Positions 32,977-42,329 of a DNA stretch of 50,118 nucleotides are shown one piece after another. The translations under genes were made by a program, and so were the position numbers. The notes beneath the pieces were generated by a model. It had not been told where the DNA came from and ran no database searches. It saw only the letters and a program-made list of their open reading frames with translations. Positions within the stretch are counted from its first letter, which is position 1. Each line of letters opens with the position of its first letter. The DNA is from Paenacidovorax caeni (GTDB lineage: Bacteria; Pseudomonadota; Gammaproteobacteria; Burkholderiales; Burkholderiaceae_C): assembly GCF_001298675.1 (NCBI RefSeq), contig NZ_CYIG01000025.1, forward strand, positions 1-50,118. The letters are read 5' to 3'.

Positions 32977-34264
32977 CCTGTGAAATGACGGTTTGCTCCA
33001 CCACCCGGTCGTCACCCAGCACGATTAGCGCAAACAGCAGCTCGTCCAGGCTCCGCGCCTGCGCGGAGCGCCGCGCCAGCAGCGGCGTGGCACGGGGGTC
33101 GAGCACGATGAAGTCGCCCTCGCAGCCCGGCTGCAGGTTGCCTACCACGCCGTCGAGCCCCAGGGCCTGCGCGGCGCCGCCGGTGTGCTGCCACCACAGC
33201 TGCGTGGGGGTGAGCGACAGGCCACGCTTGGCCTGCCCGCTTTCCACGCCGGTGCGCCCCACGTAGTACGCCGCCTGCATGGTGCGAAACGGCGAAAAGC
33301 TCGTGCCGCCGCCCACGTCGCTGGCCAAGCCATGGACAAAGCCGGCCTCGTGCGCACCCGCGTGGTCGAAAAAGCCGCTGCCCAGGAACAGGTTGCTGGT
33401 CGGGCACACGGCCGCTGCCGTACGGCGCGCGCGCAGCAAGGCGCGGTCTTCGGCGTCCAGGTGGATGCAGTGCGCGTAGACGGCACGTTCGCGCATCAGG
33501 CCGAAGCCGTCGTACACCGCCAGGTAACTGCGCGCGGTGGGGAAGAGCGCGCGCGCCCAGTCGATCTCGTCACGGTTCTCCGCCACGTGCGACTGGATCC
33601 AGGTGTCCGGGTAGCGCGCCGCCAGCTCACCCGCCCCGCGCAGCTGCGCGGGGGTGCTGGTGGGTGCAAAGCGTGGCGTGATGGCGTAGCCCAGGCGGTC
33701 CACGCCGTGCCAGCGCTGGATCAGCGCCTCGGAGTCGATCAGCCCCTGAACCGTGTCGTCACGCACGCCATCGGGCGAGTGGCGATCCTGCAGCACCTTG
33801 CCGGTGATGAGGCGCATGCCGCGTGCCTGGGCCTGGGTGAACAGCGCGTCCACTGACGCCGGGTGCGAAGTGGCAAACGCCATCGCCGTGGTCACGCCGT
33901 TGCGCAGCAGCTCTTCCACGAAGAACTGCGCCACCTGGGCACCATGGCCCGGGTCGGCAAAGCGCGCTTCGGCCGGAAAGGTGTAGTTCTCCAGCCAGGG
34001 CAACAGGCCCGGCGCGGGCGAGCCAATCACGTCGGTCTGCGGGTAATGGATGTGCATATCCACAAAGCCGGGCGCAATGATGCGCCCCGGCCAGTGCGTG
34101 ACCGTGCGCCCTTCATAGCGGGCCCGCAGCGCCTGCCAGCTGCCCGCCGCCTGCACACGCGCGCGGCCCTGGTCGTCAGGGGCGATGGCCAGCAGGCCAT
34201 CTTCGTCATACACGGCTTGGCCGTCCTGGGTGAAGCGCAACAGCGCACTGCGGTAAATCTGCAT
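32954..34264 (-). CDS. guaD: Guanine deaminase
   Basis: The enzyme converts guanine to xanthine, feeding xanthine dehydrogenase. The 436-residue amidohydrolase has the zinc motif FVDMHIHYPQTDVIGSPAPG, the IQSHVAENRDEI and YAHCIHLD segments, and ASDVGGGTSFSPF with the last Asp ligand. ATG 34264 gives MQIYRSALLRF. The last few residues (KYAPSA) and the stop come from a dispersed repeat copy, so the native tail has been replaced or extended. It belongs by function with the adenine deaminase, BMP transporter and xdhAB further right. It is divergent from the HIT gene. Confidence 0.93.
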   Translation of the reverse strand: MQIYRSALLRFTQDGQAVYDEDGLLAIAPDDQGRARVQAAGSWQALRARYEGRTVTHWPGRIIAPGFVDMHIHYPQTDVIGSPAPGLLPWLENYTFPAEARFADPGHGAQVAQFFVEELLRNGVTTAMAFATSHPASVDALFTQAQARGMRLITGKVLQDRHSPDGVRDDTVQGLIDSEALIQRWHGVDRLGYAITPRFAPTSTPAQLRGAGELAARYPDTWIQSHVAENRDEIDWARALFPTARSYLAVYDGFGLMRERAVYAHCIHLDAEDRALLRARRTAAAVCPTSNLFLGSGFFDHAGAHEAGFVHGLASDVGGGTSFSPFRTMQAAYYVGRTGVESGQAKRGLSLTPTQLWWQHTGGAAQALGLDGVVGNLQPGCEGDFIVLDPRATPLLARRSAQARSLDELLFALIVLGDDRVVEQTVISQAKYAPSA

Positions 34265-34311
34265 GGCCGGTACGATACCCGCGTTTAAAACCACCCAAAG
34301 GGAGACAACCC

Positions 34312-34749
34312 ATGCCCATGTTCGTCGATACCTCGCCCCCCGGCCAATGCATTTTCTGCCGCCTGGTGGCAGGCGAGATTCCTGCAGCCCGGGTGTACGA
34401 GGATGCGTTGACCGTCGCCTTCATGGACCTGGGCCAGGTCACCCCGGGGCATGTGCTGGTGGCCACCAAGCGCCATGCGGTCACGCTGTTCGACCTCACG
34501 CCCGAAGAGGCTGCCGCCGTCATGCAGACGGCGCAGCGCGTGGCCCAGGCCATCCGCACGGTGTTTGACCCGCCGGGCCTGACGCTGCTGCAGGCCAACG
34601 GCCCGCTGGGCGGGCAGACCGTTTTCCACTTCCACATGCACGTGGTGCCGCGCCACGAGGACGACGGCATCACCTTCACCTGGCCGCGCCAAGAGCCCGG
34701 CCCAGCCGTGCTGCAGGGCTACGCCGAGCGGCTGCGCGCGGCGCTGTGA
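34312..34749 (+). CDS. HIT family nucleotide hydrolase/transferase
   Basis: This is a 145-residue HIT protein. CIFCRLVAGEIPAARVYED is the start of the fold and HFHMHVVPR is the catalytic histidine triad. Such proteins cleave nucleoside phosphoramidates or dinucleotides; the exact substrate is not known. ATG 34312 gives the usual short leader; ATG 34318 is possible. It is divergent from guaD with 47 bases between. A perfect hairpin follows the stop. Confidence 0.9.
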   Translation: MPMFVDTSPPGQCIFCRLVAGEIPAARVYEDALTVAFMDLGQVTPGHVLVATKRHAVTLFDLTPEEAAAVMQTAQRVAQAIRTVFDPPGLTLLQANGPLGGQTVFHFHMHVVPRHEDDGITFTWPRQEPGPAVLQGYAERLRAAL

Positions 34750-34755
34750 CGCCGG

Positions 34756-34780
34756 GGCCGGTTTTCAATGAAAACCGGCC
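34756..34780 (+). terminator. Hairpin after HIT gene
   Basis: GGCCGGTTTTC and GAAAACCGGCC are perfect 11-base arms with a three-base loop, seven bases after the stop. A dispersed repeat copy begins at its right arm. Confidence 0.75.
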
Positions 34781-34826
34781 AAAACCATCACCCAGAAAGC
34801 GCCAGCAGCTATCAAAACGAAAGCAG
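34761..34826 (+). repeat. Interspersed palindromic repeat after HIT gene
   Basis: CACCCAGAAAGCGCCAGCAG followed by CTATCAAAACGAAAGC is a clear copy of the core with its tail, in the gap between two converging genes. Confidence 0.8.
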
Positions 34827-34833
34827 ATGCCGC

Positions 34834-35241
34834 TTATTCCAACGGCCCGACCCAGGCAGCAAACGTACCGTCCGCGGCCACCGCGGCATGGCGCCCTGCG
34901 CGCTTGACCACGCGGTAGCACTTCTCATCGGCACGCTGCTTGTTCCAGCGCGTGCAGTAGCCGTTGTCACCATCGCTGCGCCAAACGCCTACATCGTTGT
35001 AGTCGTTGGAAATCACAGCCTTGCCGCCGGGCTGCAGATCAACGTGGTACACCTTGCCCGCAGACGTCTGCGAGCGAAACGGCTTGGCCACGAACGCCTG
35101 GAACTCCTGCGCCGTCAACGCCACGTCAGCAGCAGGCGGCGCGTCCTGCGCTATCGCGGCCCCCGCCGACAAGGCCAGTGCCAGCCCGGCAGCCTGAGCC
35201 CAGGCCTTGCCGACGCTCCGGGAGAGGGGAAACGTATGCAT
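34834..35241 (-). CDS. Small exported protein, possibly DUF995-like
   Basis: This is a 135-residue protein with a clean Sec signal (AAGLALALSAGAAIAQ, cleavage near residue 31). The mature part has two cysteines (GYCTRWN and EKCYRV) that could form a disulfide, and the pattern DNGYCTRWNKQRADEKCYRV resembles DUF995-type periplasmic proteins; that link is tentative. ATG 35241 has AAGGA about seven bases upstream; an upstream start at 35289 is unlikely. Function unknown. Confidence 0.6.
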   Translation of the reverse strand: MHTFPLSRSVGKAWAQAAGLALALSAGAAIAQDAPPAADVALTAQEFQAFVAKPFRSQTSAGKVYHVDLQPGGKAVISNDYNDVGVWRSDGDNGYCTRWNKQRADEKCYRVVKRAGRHAAVAADGTFAAWVGPLE

Positions 35242-35306
35242 ATTGCGGTCCTTTCCAAAATGGATGCTTGCACGCGGCACCGATTGCACCGCGAAACCCG
35301 CCTTGA

Positions 35307-35888
35307 AGCCATGGTATTTACGCCCGTGCTGGGTACCGCTGCCGCACGCCCAACAGTCCCAGTACGGCCGCCAGCAGCCCCAGGGCCCGACTCCAGCGCA
35401 ATGTTGACCTGTACGCCGACGATGGCTGGAAGACGGTGAACGGGCAGCAAGGCAAGACGCCCGTGGCCACCTACAAGGTGCCGCTCAGGAACGCGCCGTA
35501 TCCGTTCGCACAGTTGCTGTCGGCGTCGTATCCGATGTTCAGCACCATCGCACCGGCCGACGAGTCGCTCATCGCGGCCGCCTTCAAGACAAACGGCGGC
35601 ACGATCACGGCCACCCTGCAAACGGCCACGCCCCCGGCGGGCGGCCTGCCCATGGCGCGATCGTCGGTGTACTCGTTCCGCCAGGGCCCCAGGGATGCAG
35701 GGGCCTCGGGCCCGACCACCGTGCGCACGGCTGCCATGGGAGGCACGGTGGCGGCGGACGGCAAGACGGCCACCATCCCCTACGGCGGCAAGCCGGACGG
35801 GGCATCGGCCACCAGCTATGCTGAGTTCGGCCTGATCCATACCGACCGCAACGGGCGGGAGATGGTCTACACCTTGCAATACAGATGA
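35307..35888 (+). CDS. Unrecognised protein, probably a 5'-truncated fragment
   Basis: The open frame begins after a stop at 35304-35306; the first usable start is GTG 35436, which would give 150 residues. Frame quality is good back to NVDLYADDGWKTVNGQQ, so the protein began before that GTG. Its composition (Thr, Gly, Ala, Tyr; ...GREMVYTLQYR at the end) suggests an exported beta-rich domain, but no signal peptide is seen. A good terminator follows on the same strand. I do not recognise the family. It may be the tail of a decayed gene. Confidence 0.4.
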   Translation, partial: SHGIYARAGYRCRTPNSPSTAASSPRARLQRNVDLYADDGWKTVNGQQGKTPVATYKVPLRNAPYPFAQLLSASYPMFSTIAPADESLIAAAFKTNGGTITATLQTATPPAGGLPMARSSVYSFRQGPRDAGASGPTTVRTAAMGGTVAADGKTATIPYGGKPDGASATSYAEFGLIHTDRNGREMVYTLQYR

Positions 35889-35912
35889 CAGAAAAGGGAT
35901 GGTGAGTACTTT

Positions 35913-35942
35913 GGCGGAGCGCATTGCGCCCGCCATTTTTTT
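35913..35942 (+). terminator. Factor-independent terminator
   Basis: GGCGGAGCGC, loop ATT, GCGCCCGCC form a stem with one bulge, followed by ATTTTTTT. It lies 25 bases after the unrecognised gene's stop. Confidence 0.8.
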
Positions 35943-36071
35943 ACCTCGATCTGCCAAAGCGATGGCGCGCGCGCCCTACTACGGCTTCAAGGCTGACGCA
36001 CGATCGCGGCGCGTGGGAGCCCTTCAGCCGACGTGATGCGCTGGGGTTTGCACCTTACGCCCGGGTCGACA

Positions 36072-36138
36072 TCAAAAGGCAATAAATGGGCCTCAAACCC
36101 TTACCCAGAAAGCGCCAGAAGCTATCAAAAATGAAGCA
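36072..36138 (+). repeat. Interspersed palindromic repeat before adenine deaminase end
   Basis: CCTCAAACCCTTACCCAGAA and AGCGCCAGAAGCTATC are the core, with the A-rich tail. The interval 35943-36184 holds this copy and nothing else I can identify. Confidence 0.8.
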
Positions 36139-36184
36139 ACACAGCGCCTGAAGCCCATCGCCCCACGGAGCCGGCGCTTGCGCC

Positions 36185-37237
36185 TCAGCTGTCGTACTCG
36201 TAGCAGCGGTCGAACGCTTCCTTGAGGCGGTGTTCCCAGCGCCGCTTGTCAGCTTCCGGGGCAAAGCTGGCCTCGAAGCTGTTCCAAGCCAGTTGGTAGG
36301 CGTGGCGCGCTGTCAGGCCCGTGGCGGCGAAAACCTGGGTGAAGTTCTCATTGATGTAACCGCCAAAGTAGGCTGGGTCGTCCGAATTCACCGTGGCGGC
36401 CAGCCCAGCGTCGAGCAACTGGCGCAGGTTGTGCTGCGCCAGGCTGGGGAATACGCGCAGCTTGAGGTTGGACAGCGGGCAGACGGTGAGCGCAATGCGC
36501 TCGCGCGCCAGGCGCTGCATCAGCAGGGCGTCGTGCACGGCCTGCACGCCATGGTCGATGCGCTCGGCCTTGAGCACGTCGAGCGCGCTCCAGATGTAGG
36601 CGGGCGGCCCCTCCTCGCCCGCATGGGCGACCGCGTGCAGGCCCAGCGCGCGGCAACGTGCGAACACGCGCGCAAACTTCTCCGGCGGGTGGCCGCGCTC
36701 GCTGCTGTCCAAGCCCACGCCAATGATTTTGTCCAGGTACGGCTGCGCCTGCTCCAGCGTGGCAAAAGCGTCTTCCTCGCTGAGATGGCGCAGAAAACAC
36801 AAAATCAGCGCGCTGGAGATACCCAGCTCGGCACGCGCTTCCACGCAGGCGCGGTGCAGGCCGCCCACCACGGTTTCCATGGCCACGCCGCGCGCAGTAT
36901 GCGTCTGCGGGTCGAAGAAAAGCTCGGCGTGCGCTACGTTATCCATAGCTGCTCGCGCAAGGTAGGCGCGGCCCATATCGTAAAAATCCTGTTCATGCAA
37001 CAGCACGCTGGCACCGGCGTAGTAGATGTCGAGAAAGCTCTGCAGGTCGGTGAAGGCGTAGGCGCTGCGCAGCGCTTCAACGCTGGCGTAGGGCAACTGC
37101 ACGCCATTGCGCTGGGCCAAGGCAAAGATCATCTCGGGCTCCAGCGAGCCTTCGATGTGGATGTGCAGCTCCGCCTTGGGCATGGCACGCAACAGTGCGG
37201 GCAGACGCTGCGCAGGGACGGGTGGAACTTTGAACAT
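36185..37237 (-). CDS. Adenine deaminase (adenosine deaminase superfamily, Aah1/ADE type)
   Basis: This is a 350-residue amidohydrolase. Zinc and catalytic motifs are [39 protein letters not shown] and [18 protein letters not shown]. The PPAYIW and [10 protein letters not shown] sequences and the [13 protein letters not shown] block agree with the adenine-deaminase branch (as in Pseudomonas PA0148) rather than true adenosine deaminase. The reaction would be adenine to hypoxanthine, feeding xdhAB. ATG 37237 is chosen; a longer upstream frame has no domain. Annotation pipelines may call it add. Confidence 0.88.
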   Translation of the reverse strand: MFKVPPVPAQRLPALLRAMPKAELHIHIEGSLEPEMIFALAQRNGVQLPYASVEALRSAYAFTDLQSFLDIYYAGASVLLHEQDFYDMGRAYLARAAMDNVAHAELFFDPQTHTARGVAMETVVGGLHRACVEARAELGISSALILCFLRHLSEEDAFATLEQAQPYLDKIIGVGLDSSERGHPPEKFARVFARCRALGLHAVAHAGEEGPPAYIWSALDVLKAERIDHGVQAVHDALLMQRLARERIALTVCPLSNLKLRVFPSLAQHNLRQLLDAGLAATVNSDDPAYFGGYINENFTQVFAATGLTARHAYQLAWNSFEASFAPEADKRRWEHRLKEAFDRCYEYDS

Positions 37238-37282
37238 CGGCAATCTCCAGAAGTGGCGCAGCCATTGTGCGCCCAGCAGGCG

Positions 37283-37334
37283 AAAAAAATGCGCCCCGGC
37301 CTTACGGCGAGGGCGCACGCGGCCGCAAGGCCGG
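37283..37334 (-). terminator. Terminator after acylase gene
   Basis: On the minus strand CCGGCCTTGCGGC pairs with GCCGTAAGGCCGG (one mismatch) around a 13-base loop, then GGCGC and ATTTTTTT follow. It begins one base after the acylase stop. Confidence 0.8.
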
Positions 37335-37335
37335 A

Positions 37336-39756
37336 TCACTCGGACACGGTCACCGTCTGGTAGTTTTTGTCGGCGGTGATTTCGGCTTCGGCAAAGGGCA
37401 CCCGCAGCCACTGCTGCGCGCCATAGGCCCGGGTGTAGTCGGCATAGTGGGCCGAGCCAGGGTCATCCGACAGCGAGAAGGTCAGGAAGGTGTAGGCCTG
37501 CACCCCGCCTGCCGGGAAGTTCACCACCTGCATGTAGCTGTTGCTGTAGCTGTTGCCGTGTGGCTGGCCATCCATGTTGTAGCCGCCCTGGCCGATGGGG
37601 TTTTCCGAACAGTTGATGGTGAAGTAGCCCACGGCGCTGCAGCCGCCGTAGAGAGCTGTCTTGACGCCGCCGCGCGCGGAGAACAGCACGTCGCCACGCG
37701 GCGCGTCAAGCGCAAAGCCGGAAGCCTTTACGGCTTGCACCGCTGCGCCGAATGCCTGGCGCAGCGCATCGGCCGCGCCAGGCTGCAGGCCACGCGGGGT
37801 GTTCAGCGGGTCGGCTGGGTCGAACGGCACGGCATAGAGCTGGGCCGCCGGCACCTGCACCCGGCTCCAGAACTCGTCCCACACATGCGAGCCGCGCGCA
37901 CTGGTGCTCCCCCGGTTGTCCCAGGCACGCAGCGTGGCACAGGCCGCCACCACGTCCTGCGAGGCAGATGGCGCGGTGCACACCAGATCGAGCGCCGGGT
38001 CCTTGAAGCGCTCGGCGCTGAACACGCGGCTGTTCAGCACCATCTGGCGCACGACCTCGCTGGTGGCCTTGTTGCCTGGGTAGCCGTCGGTACCTGCCAG
38101 GCGCTCCAGCGCCATGGTGTGCCCCAGGCGCGTACGCAGGGACTGCGCCGCCGTACCCGCGGTGCCGAAGATGCTGGGAAAGCCGGTGAGCGGCGCACTG
38201 GCGTTGGCCAGCCAGTAGCTGTCGTTCATGTTGCCAACATAGTCGTCGCGCAGCAGGCTGGGCATGCGCGCCACGCCAATGGCGCCCTTTTGCACTGAAT
38301 CGGCGTCGGTTCGCCAGTGGCACGCACTGCGCGCGCCGTCGAGGATAGGCACCTCGGGCAACGCCGCCGCCATGGCTTTACCCACAGGCGTGGTGCAGGC
38401 CGCCAGCAAGTCGGGCGGTGCATTCGGCACGGTACCAATGTCGGCATACCAGGCGCGAGCAGCGCCGCGCCCGACGGCCACGGTGTTCACCCAGGGAATG
38501 GCTGCTTCCTCTTTCTGGATCTGCATGAATTCGTCAAGCGACTTGGCCTGGTTCCAGCGCAGCCAGTTGCGCATGCTGCGGAAGTTCTCGCCGTTGATGT
38601 CGCGCATGGCGAATGCCGAGGCGGTGTTCCAGCCCAGCGCTGGGTTCATGCTGGCCAGGTTGACCATGGGCCCGTACTCGGTCTTGTAGAGCGTGCGGCT
38701 CACCATGGCGGTGGCCCCCGAGGCCTGGCGCACTTCCACCGTAATGGGGTTGGCCTTCATCTTCACGGCCTGGCCGTCGAGCAGGTAGCTGGTCGGGTCG
38801 TTGGGCGCCAGCGTGAGCTGGAAGAAGCCGAAGCGCCGCGCCGTGGAAACCGTGTGGCTCCAGGCCACGTTGTCGTTGAAGCCAATCTGCACCATCGGCA
38901 GACCGAGGAACGACGCACCGCTGACGTTCAGCTCCCCCGGGATGGTCAGATGCGCCTGGTAAAAGCGGTCGGGCCCCTTCCAGTACCAGTGCGGATTGCC
39001 GAACAGCAGCGGGCTGGCGTCGCCCGTGCCCGCCGTGCCAAAGCCGTACATGTTGCTGCCGATGCCGACGCTGCCACCCACCTGGAGCGCTGGGGCAGTG
39101 ATGCTGGCGGGGTCGGGCACCTGCATGCCCTGCCCAGCCTTCGCGGCCGAGGCCTGCGGCGCCACGGCATTGGCGATGGCCGCAACGAAGTTGCTGTAGC
39201 CCGCCGCGAGGTTGGCGACATACATGCGCCGCAGCAGGTCCTGCTCGGTGATGGGGCGCACCCAGGCTTCGCCGCTACAGGCAGCGTGCGCCTTGCCGCT
39301 GGCCTGGTTGTCGCGCACATAGCGGTTGTAGCCCGCCACGAAGCCCGCCGTCAGCTTGCGCAGGCTGTCGCCTTGCTGGGCGACCATGGCATCGAGCACG
39401 TCCTGCGTGATGAGGTGGCGGTGGAAGAAGTCGGAGTCGATGTTGCGCGGGCGCGCGATGGTGCTGCTGTAGACCGCGAGCGCATCGGCACCGAAGTACT
39501 TGGAGCGCTCCCCCCGGTAGGTCAGGAACGAGTCGGCCATGGTGCACAGGTTGTCCTGCGCCTGTGCATAGCCGTAGCCGTAGCCCAGGCCGCCCCAGTC
39601 GCTGGCCTTGATGTGCGGCACGCCCATGGTGGTGCGGCGGATCTCGGCGCTGTAGCGAGCGGCGGTGTCATCGTCGCCGCTGCCGCCGCACGCGGCTAAC
39701 GCCGCGAGCGCGAGCAAAGAAAGCGGCCGCAGGCCACGGGGAATGTGGTACGTCAT
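37336..39756 (-). CDS. Penicillin acylase family (Ntn-hydrolase) lipoprotein; possible AHL acylase
   Basis: This is an 806-residue precursor with a lipobox (LAAC, Cys23) followed by GGSGDDD. The self-cleaved Ntn-hydrolase layout is seen: a propeptide/alpha chain (~30-200), a spacer, then [11 protein letters not shown], where Ser234 would be the new N terminus and nucleophile of the beta chain. [20 protein letters not shown] and [13 protein letters not shown] are typical of the beta chain. Family members cleave penicillins, aculeacin or acyl-homoserine lactones; which applies here cannot be told, but a quorum-quenching or salvage role is plausible. Lipid anchoring is less common than simple export. 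It is a single-gene unit with its own terminator. Confidence 0.85.
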   Translation of the reverse strand: MTYHIPRGLRPLSLLALAALAACGGSGDDDTAARYSAEIRRTTMGVPHIKASDWGGLGYGYGYAQAQDNLCTMADSFLTYRGERSKYFGADALAVYSSTIARPRNIDSDFFHRHLITQDVLDAMVAQQGDSLRKLTAGFVAGYNRYVRDNQASGKAHAACSGEAWVRPITEQDLLRRMYVANLAAGYSNFVAAIANAVAPQASAAKAGQGMQVPDPASITAPALQVGGSVGIGSNMYGFGTAGTGDASPLLFGNPHWYWKGPDRFYQAHLTIPGELNVSGASFLGLPMVQIGFNDNVAWSHTVSTARRFGFFQLTLAPNDPTSYLLDGQAVKMKANPITVEVRQASGATAMVSRTLYKTEYGPMVNLASMNPALGWNTASAFAMRDINGENFRSMRNWLRWNQAKSLDEFMQIQKEEAAIPWVNTVAVGRGAARAWYADIGTVPNAPPDLLAACTTPVGKAMAAALPEVPILDGARSACHWRTDADSVQKGAIGVARMPSLLRDDYVGNMNDSYWLANASAPLTGFPSIFGTAGTAAQSLRTRLGHTMALERLAGTDGYPGNKATSEVVRQMVLNSRVFSAERFKDPALDLVCTAPSASQDVVAACATLRAWDNRGSTSARGSHVWDEFWSRVQVPAAQLYAVPFDPADPLNTPRGLQPGAADALRQAFGAAVQAVKASGFALDAPRGDVLFSARGGVKTALYGGCSAVGYFTINCSENPIGQGGYNMDGQPHGNSYSNSYMQVVNFPAGGVQAYTFLTFSLSDDPGSAHYADYTRAYGAQQWLRVPFAEAEITADKNYQTVTVSE

Positions 39757-39840
39757 AGGTTTGTCTCCTTCTGTTGTTGTTCCCTGGCACGCAGGGCGAG
39801 CACAGTGTACAGACAAACCAGCATGCCTGCCAGCGCCCAC

Positions 39841-39868
39841 AAAAAAGGCCGCCCTCGGGCGGCCTTTT
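39841..39868. terminator. Bidirectional terminator after BMP gene
   Basis: AAAAAAGGCCGCC, loop CTC, GGGCGGCCTTTT. It lies 25 bases after the first BMP gene's stop on the minus strand, ending the transporter operon. Confidence 0.9.
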
Positions 39869-39892
39869 CAGTGCCAAAACACGGCGTGCGGC

Positions 39893-41050
39893 TTACTTGC
39901 CATCGCCGCCCGGCACCTTGCCTTCCACGCCCTTGACGTAGAAATTGATGCCGGTGAGGAATTTGTCGTCGGCCACGGCGTCCTTTTCCAGCACCGTCTG
40001 GCCAGCGTTGTTCACGATCGGGCCCTTCCAGATCACGAACGAGCCATCCTTCAGGCCTGCCTTGGCGGCATCGACCTTGGCCTTGGCCTCGGCGGGCACG
40101 TCCTCGGCGACGGACACCAGGTCGATCGCGCCTTCCTTCACGCCCCACCAGCTCTGGCCCGTGGTCCAAGTGCCGTCCAGCACATCCTTGGTGGCCTTGG
40201 CGTAGTAAGGCAGCCAGTTGATGACAGCCGAGGCCAGATGCGCCTTGGGACCGTAGGCGGTCATGTCGGAATCCCAGCCGAAGGCGCGCTTGCCCTTTTC
40301 CTCGGCCGTCTTGAGCACGGCGGGGGAGTCGGTGTTCTGGAACAGCACGTCAGCACCGCCGTTGATCAGCGAAGTGGCGGCCTCGGTTTCCTTGGGCGGG
40401 CTGAACCACTCGTTGACCCAGACCACCTTGGTCTTGATCTTGGGGTTCACGCTCTGCGCGCCCAGGGTGAAGCTGTTGATGTTGCGCAGCACCTCGGGAA
40501 TAGGCACCGAGCCGACCACGCCCAGGGTGTTGGTCTTGGTCATGGCGCCCGCGATGATGCCAGCGAGGTAGGCGCCCTCGTAGGTTCGGCTGTCGTAGGT
40601 GCGAACGTTTTCGCTGGTCTTGTAGCCCGTGGCGTGCTCGAAGCGCACGTCCTTGAACTCCTCGCCCAGCTTCTGCATCACGTCCATGTAGCCGAAGGTG
40701 GTGCCGAAGATCACCTTGTTGCCCTGGGTGACCATGTCGCGCAGCACGCGCTCGGCGTCGGGGCCCTCGGGCACGCTCTCCACGTAAGAGGTCTGGATCT
40801 TGTCGCCGAATTCGGCCTCCAGCTTCTTGCGTGCCTGGTCATGGGCGTAGGACCAGCCGCCGTCGCCCACCGGGCCGACGTACGCAAAGCCAATCTTCAG
40901 GGGCTCGGGCTTGGGCGCCTCGGCCGCAGGTGCAGCCGGGGCCGGCGCGGGCGCCGGTTCTTCTTTCTTGCCGCAGCCCACCAAGGCTGCAGCCGCCACT
41001 GCCGACAGCGCGGCCAGCTTGAACAGGGAACGCTTGTGCAAATCCGTCAT
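39893..41050 (-). CDS. BMP-family substrate-binding lipoprotein (purine/nucleoside ABC transporter)
   Basis: This is a 385-residue lipoprotein (ALVGC at residues 22-26), an Ala/Pro tether, then a BMP/Med fold: GFAYVGPVGDGGWSYAHDQ, ATGYKTSENVRTY, GAYLAGIIAGAMTKTN, NEWFSPPKETEAATSLINGGADV and WWGVKEGAIDL. BMP proteins bind nucleosides or purine bases. It is the last gene of the operon ATPase-permease-permease-BMP2-BMP1, ends at a strong terminator, and is intact where its neighbour BMP2 is not. ATG 41050 has a nearby SD (GGAAAAGTC region). The xdhAB neighbours point to a purine ligand. Confidence 0.88.
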   Translation of the reverse strand: MTDLHKRSLFKLAALSAVAAAALVGCGKKEEPAPAPAPAAPAAEAPKPEPLKIGFAYVGPVGDGGWSYAHDQARKKLEAEFGDKIQTSYVESVPEGPDAERVLRDMVTQGNKVIFGTTFGYMDVMQKLGEEFKDVRFEHATGYKTSENVRTYDSRTYEGAYLAGIIAGAMTKTNTLGVVGSVPIPEVLRNINSFTLGAQSVNPKIKTKVVWVNEWFSPPKETEAATSLINGGADVLFQNTDSPAVLKTAEEKGKRAFGWDSDMTAYGPKAHLASAVINWLPYYAKATKDVLDGTWTTGQSWWGVKEGAIDLVSVAEDVPAEAKAKVDAAKAGLKDGSFVIWKGPIVNNAGQTVLEKDAVADDKFLTGINFYVKGVEGKVPGGDGK

Positions 41051-41141
41051 GACTTTTCCTTCAGGGGGTAAAAAACAACCGGAGCGCCACCATGGCCCAC
41101 AGCCGCTCATTGCCTAGCGGCCCTGGGGTGGCACGAAACCT

Positions 41142-42294
41142 TTACTTGCCTTCCGTGCCGGGGACCTTGCCCTCTACGCCGGCAACGTAGAAGTTGATGC
41201 TGGTGAGAAACGGCAGGTCGCCCACTTGGCCCGCGGCCAGGACTTCCTTGCCCGTGTTGTCCTTGATCGGGCCGGTCCAGACAGCGAAGCTGCCGTCCTG
41301 CAAGCCTGCGCGGGCCTTCCTTGGCCACGCGGTCCTTGATCTCTTGCGGCACGTCGTCGGCGATCTTCAGCAGGTCGATGGCGCCTTCCTTCACACCCCA
41401 CCAGTGGGCACCGCCTTGCCATTGCCCGGCCAATGTGTCCCCCACTACCTTGGTGTAGTACGGGCCCCAATCGATCACGGCAGAACCCAGGTGCGCTTTG
41501 GGCGCATAGGCGCTCATGTCGCCATCCTTGCCGAAGGCACGCACACCGCGCTCCTCGGCCGTCTTGAGCACCGAGGGAGAATTGGTGTTCTGGTACATCA
41601 CATCGACACCGCCGTTGATCAGCGAGGTAGCGGCCTCGGCCTCTTTGGGCGGGCTGAACCATTCATTGACCCAGACCACCTTGGCCTTGATCGCCGGGTC
41701 CACGCTCTGCGCACCGAGCACGAAACTGTTGATATTGCGCACCACTTCAGGGATCGGCACCGAGGCCACGACACCCACCGTTTTGGTCTTGCTCATGCCG
41801 CCAGCCACGATGCCGGCCAGGTAGGCGCCCTCGAAGGTCTTGGTGTCGTAGGTGGCAACGTTCTCGGCCTGTTTGTAGCCGGTGGCGTGCTCGAACTTCA
41901 CGTCTTTCAGGTCGGGCGCCACTTTCTGCACGAATTCCTGGTAGCCAAAGCTGGTAGCGAACACCAATTTGGTGCCCTGCCCCGCCATGTCGCGCAGCAC
42001 ACGCTCGGCATCGGCGCTCTCGGGCACGCTTTCGACGAACGTGCTCTCGATCTTGTCGCCAAACTTCTCCTGGATCGCGCGACGGCCCAGCTCGTGCTGG
42101 TAGGTCCAGCCACCGTCGCCGATCGGACTGACGTAAACAAACCCCACCTTGAGCTTGTCGGCCGCCGGTGCCGCAGCCGGTGCGGGCGCCGCTGCAGGGG
42201 CTTCTTCCTTCTTGCTGCACCCCGCCAGGGCAGCAAGAGCGAGGGCCGACAGCGCGGCTGTTTTCAGCAGGGAGCGTTTGTTCACAAGGTTCAT
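41142..42294 (-). pseudogene. Second BMP-family binding lipoprotein, frameshifted near C terminus
   Basis: This is a close paralogue of the gene at 39893-41050. It has the same lipobox/tether layout (ALAGC) and nearly the same motifs (GFVYVSPIGDGGWTYQHE, SLINGGVDVMYQNTNSP, WWGVKEGAIDLLK). After RVAKE (near 41315) an extra G shifts the frame. The other frame reads ARAGLQDGSFAVWTGPIKDN and continues to FYVAGVEGKVPGTEGK with the native stop at 41142-41144. As written, translation continues out of frame to 41107. About 58 residues of the C-terminal lobe are lost or scrambled. A one-base sequencing error is a real alternative. Confidence 0.85.
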
Positions 42295-42329
42295 GGGGCA
42301 AATACGGGGAAGGGAAATAACGAAAAAAC

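Noticed and set aside
35151-35957. 268-codon minus-strand gene over the unrecognised frame
   Set aside because: Arg/Gly/His-rich shadow composition, no motif, and the terminator at 35913 has its T-run on the plus strand.
36950-36990. Another repeat copy inside the adenine deaminase gene (ATAGCTGCTCGCGC)
   Set aside because: The encoded residues [15 protein letters not shown] match the normal family sequence and the core is incomplete.
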